6,458 nucleotides of DNA from Candidatus Parcubacteria bacterium (GTDB lineage Bacteria; Patescibacteriota; Patescibacteriia; UBA1558; GWA2-36-10): contig JAHFJB010000023.1 in the NCBI GenBank assembly GCA_023246135.1, forward strand, positions 1-6,458, in the 5' to 3' direction. Of this stretch, positions 5,941 through 6,458 are shown in pieces. Within the stretch, counting starts at the first letter, position 1, and every line of letters starts with the position of its first letter. Both the position numbers and the translations under genes were made by a program. The notes under the pieces are model-generated. The model saw nothing but the letters and a program-made list of their open reading frames with translations, made no database searches and was not told the DNA's origin.

Positions 5941-5955
5941 TTATTTTATTTTCAT
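5941..5955 (-). other. Possible four-codon leader peptide or remnant of an older prepilin start
   Basis: On the minus strand ATG AAA ATA AAA is followed by two consecutive TAA codons (5938-5943), in the same frame as the prepilin gene. A GAGGA (5967-5971) lies 11 nt upstream of this ATG, a little far for a ribosome site. If translated, it would end 15 nt before the CTG start and could feed reinitiation there. It could equally be the remnant of an ancestral start now cut off by stops. Confidence 0.25.
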
Positions 5956-6004
5956 TTTTTTATAATTCCTCAACTGCTCGGAACAATTCTATAAATAGGT
6001 AGAC

Positions 6005-6034
6005 ATTATAGGAAAAGACAAGCAAAAAAATTAA
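6005..6034 (-). promoter_or_regulatory. Candidate promoter for the prepilin gene
   Basis: On the minus strand a perfect TATAAT (6005-6010) is preceded, after 18 nt, by a weak TTAATT (6029-6034). Transcription from near 5998 would give a leader of about 75 nt containing the mini-frame at 5941-5955 and the Shine-Dalgarno at 5929-5934. The region is AT-rich, so the -35 is unconvincing and the call rests on the -10 box. Confidence 0.35.
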
Positions 6035-6037
6035 GGT

Positions 6038-6169
6038 ATGCACAAAACTGCAATATGGTTTGCGGTGCCATTTTTGGTACCAGCTTATATGTTTCATAAA
6101 CCAAGCATGTACGGTCATATTTTTTTATTGTTAGTAACACTAGTTATTATAATATTATTGGCCAATTAG
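6038..6169 (+). CDS. Putative 43-residue small membrane protein
   Basis: I do not recognise this gene. The frame begins ATG CAC AAA ACT at 6038 and ends at TAG 6167-6169; an in-frame TAA at 6032-6034 rules out an earlier start. The product has two hydrophobic stretches, TAIWFAVPFLVPAYMF (residues 4-19) and HIFLLLVTLVIIILLAN (27-43), joined by a short polar turn HKPSMYG (20-26). It could therefore be a two-pass or hairpin membrane peptide. An AAGG sits too close to the ATG to act as a normal Shine-Dalgarno, and a more distant AGGA is 24 nt away, so translation initiation is not well supported. It lies between the divergent prepilin promoter and the helicase gene. AT-rich DNA easily yields hydrophobic short frames, so it may be spurious. 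Confidence 0.4.
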   Translation: MHKTAIWFAVPFLVPAYMFHKPSMYGHIFLLLVTLVIIILLAN

Positions 6170-6194
6170 TCAAGGAAAAAACCAATTGGCTAAT
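6157..6194. terminator. Stem-loop across the stop of the small frame, possible weak terminator
   Basis: Bases 6157-6170 pair with 6181-6194: ATTG with TAAT (one G-U pair), then GCCAATT (6161-6167) with AATTGGC (6184-6190), an A-C mismatch, and GT with AC, leaving a 10-nt A-rich loop. The stop codon of the small frame (6167-6169) is inside the stem. Downstream T content is broken (TTGATTACTTTG), so termination would be weak. The right arm includes the -35 box of the helicase promoter. Confidence 0.35.
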
Positions 6195-6215
6195 TTGATT
6201 ACTTTGTATTATAAT
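6186..6215 (+). promoter_or_regulatory. Candidate sigma70-type promoter for the UvrD-like helicase gene
   Basis: TTGGCT (6186-6191, four of six matches to TTGACA) and a perfect TATAAT (6210-6215) are separated by 18 nt. A start near 6222 would leave a leader of about 25 nt before ATG at 6248. The -35 lies in the right arm of the stem-loop 6157-6194. Confidence 0.5.
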
Positions 6216-6247
6216 ACTTTTGCTAGATTTTAATTTTTTATTTGGTC

Positions 6248-6458
6248 ATGGTCAAAATTGATTTTAAAAAAGAGTTAAATGCCGCGCAATATGAGGTCGT
6301 GACGACTGGTCTTGGCCCTCATTTAGTTTTGGCGGGAGCGGGCTCGGGCAAAACTCGGACTTTGGTATATAGAGCCGCTTGGCTTATACATCAGGGTGTT
6401 AAACCTGAGAAAATTTTGCTTCTTACTTTTACCAACAAAGCGGCGGGGGAGATGATGT
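6248..6458 (+). CDS. UvrD/PcrA/Rep-type superfamily 1 DNA helicase, N-terminal part (cut by window end)
   Basis: Only the first 70 codons are present; the frame is open at the right edge. This is the start of an ATP-dependent 3'-5' DNA helicase of superfamily 1A, acting in DNA repair and replication. [10 protein letters not shown] (residues 9-18) is the Q motif with Gln14, which contacts adenine. [14 protein letters not shown] (26-39) is motif I (Walker A) with Lys35 and Thr36. [16 protein letters not shown] (55-70) is motif Ia. The spacing between them is normal for UvrD/PcrA. The start at ATG 6248 puts LNAAQ ten residues in, as usual for the family. There is no Shine-Dalgarno, and the leader from the predicted promoter is short. 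Which subfamily (UvrD, PcrA or a shorter Patescibacteria form) cannot be decided from this piece. Confidence 0.92.
   Translation, partial: MVKIDFKKELNAAQYEVVTTGLGPHLVLAGAGSGKTRTLVYRAAWLIHQGVKPEKILLLTFTNKAAGEMM

Overview
This AT-rich window carries six protein-coding genes, one of them cut by the right edge, in three transcription blocks. Its look is of a small-genome, uncultured-type bacterium. Overlapping genes, weak or absent Shine-Dalgarno sites, a CPR-style prepilin with long extracellular region and the AT-rich codon choice suggest Patescibacteria (candidate phyla radiation). That placement is inference only. TGA is not used as a sense codon in these frames, so the recoded Gracilibacteria and Absconditabacteria lineages are unlikely.

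Left block, + strand (11-1601): queH and queA overlap by 11 nt. They encode the last two steps of queuosine tRNA modification: QueA makes epoxyqueuosine in tRNA and QueH reduces it to queuosine. The end of queA lies inside a striking GC-rich palindrome (1566-1616), abutted by a second GC-rich hairpin (1614-1657). Together they look like a REP-type two-hairpin element that has supplied the last residues of QueA.

Intergenic 1602-1954: no gene is visible. It holds the two hairpins, a clear minus-strand terminator-like stem-loop at 1711-1748 and two weaker AT-rich stem-loops.

Middle block, - strand (1955-5922, read right to left): a prepilin-like surface protein, with a terminator just after it; the ATPase YchF; then a multi-pass GT-C type glycosyltransferase. 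YchF and the glycosyltransferase are 38 nt apart, but the latter also has its own good promoter, overlapped by a perfect 10-bp inverted repeat. The prepilin is the most unusual gene. Its type IV pilin leader is intact, yet no ATG, GTG or TTG can start it upstream of the leader. A CTG with a well-spaced Shine-Dalgarno is the best candidate. Its C-terminal half is a separate domain of unknown function (motifs YLYP, YLFWDG, YWAPRM, GFTVIEWGG).

Right block, + strand (6038-6458): a 43-residue putative small membrane protein, a stem-loop across its stop codon, a good sigma70-type promoter, and the first 70 codons of a UvrD/PcrA-type superfamily 1 helicase.

I did not find a CRISPR array, transposase, phage module, tRNA/rRNA gene or a clear new multi-gene system. 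The observations most worth following are the palindrome in the queA 3' end, and the odd start and domain fusion of the prepilin.
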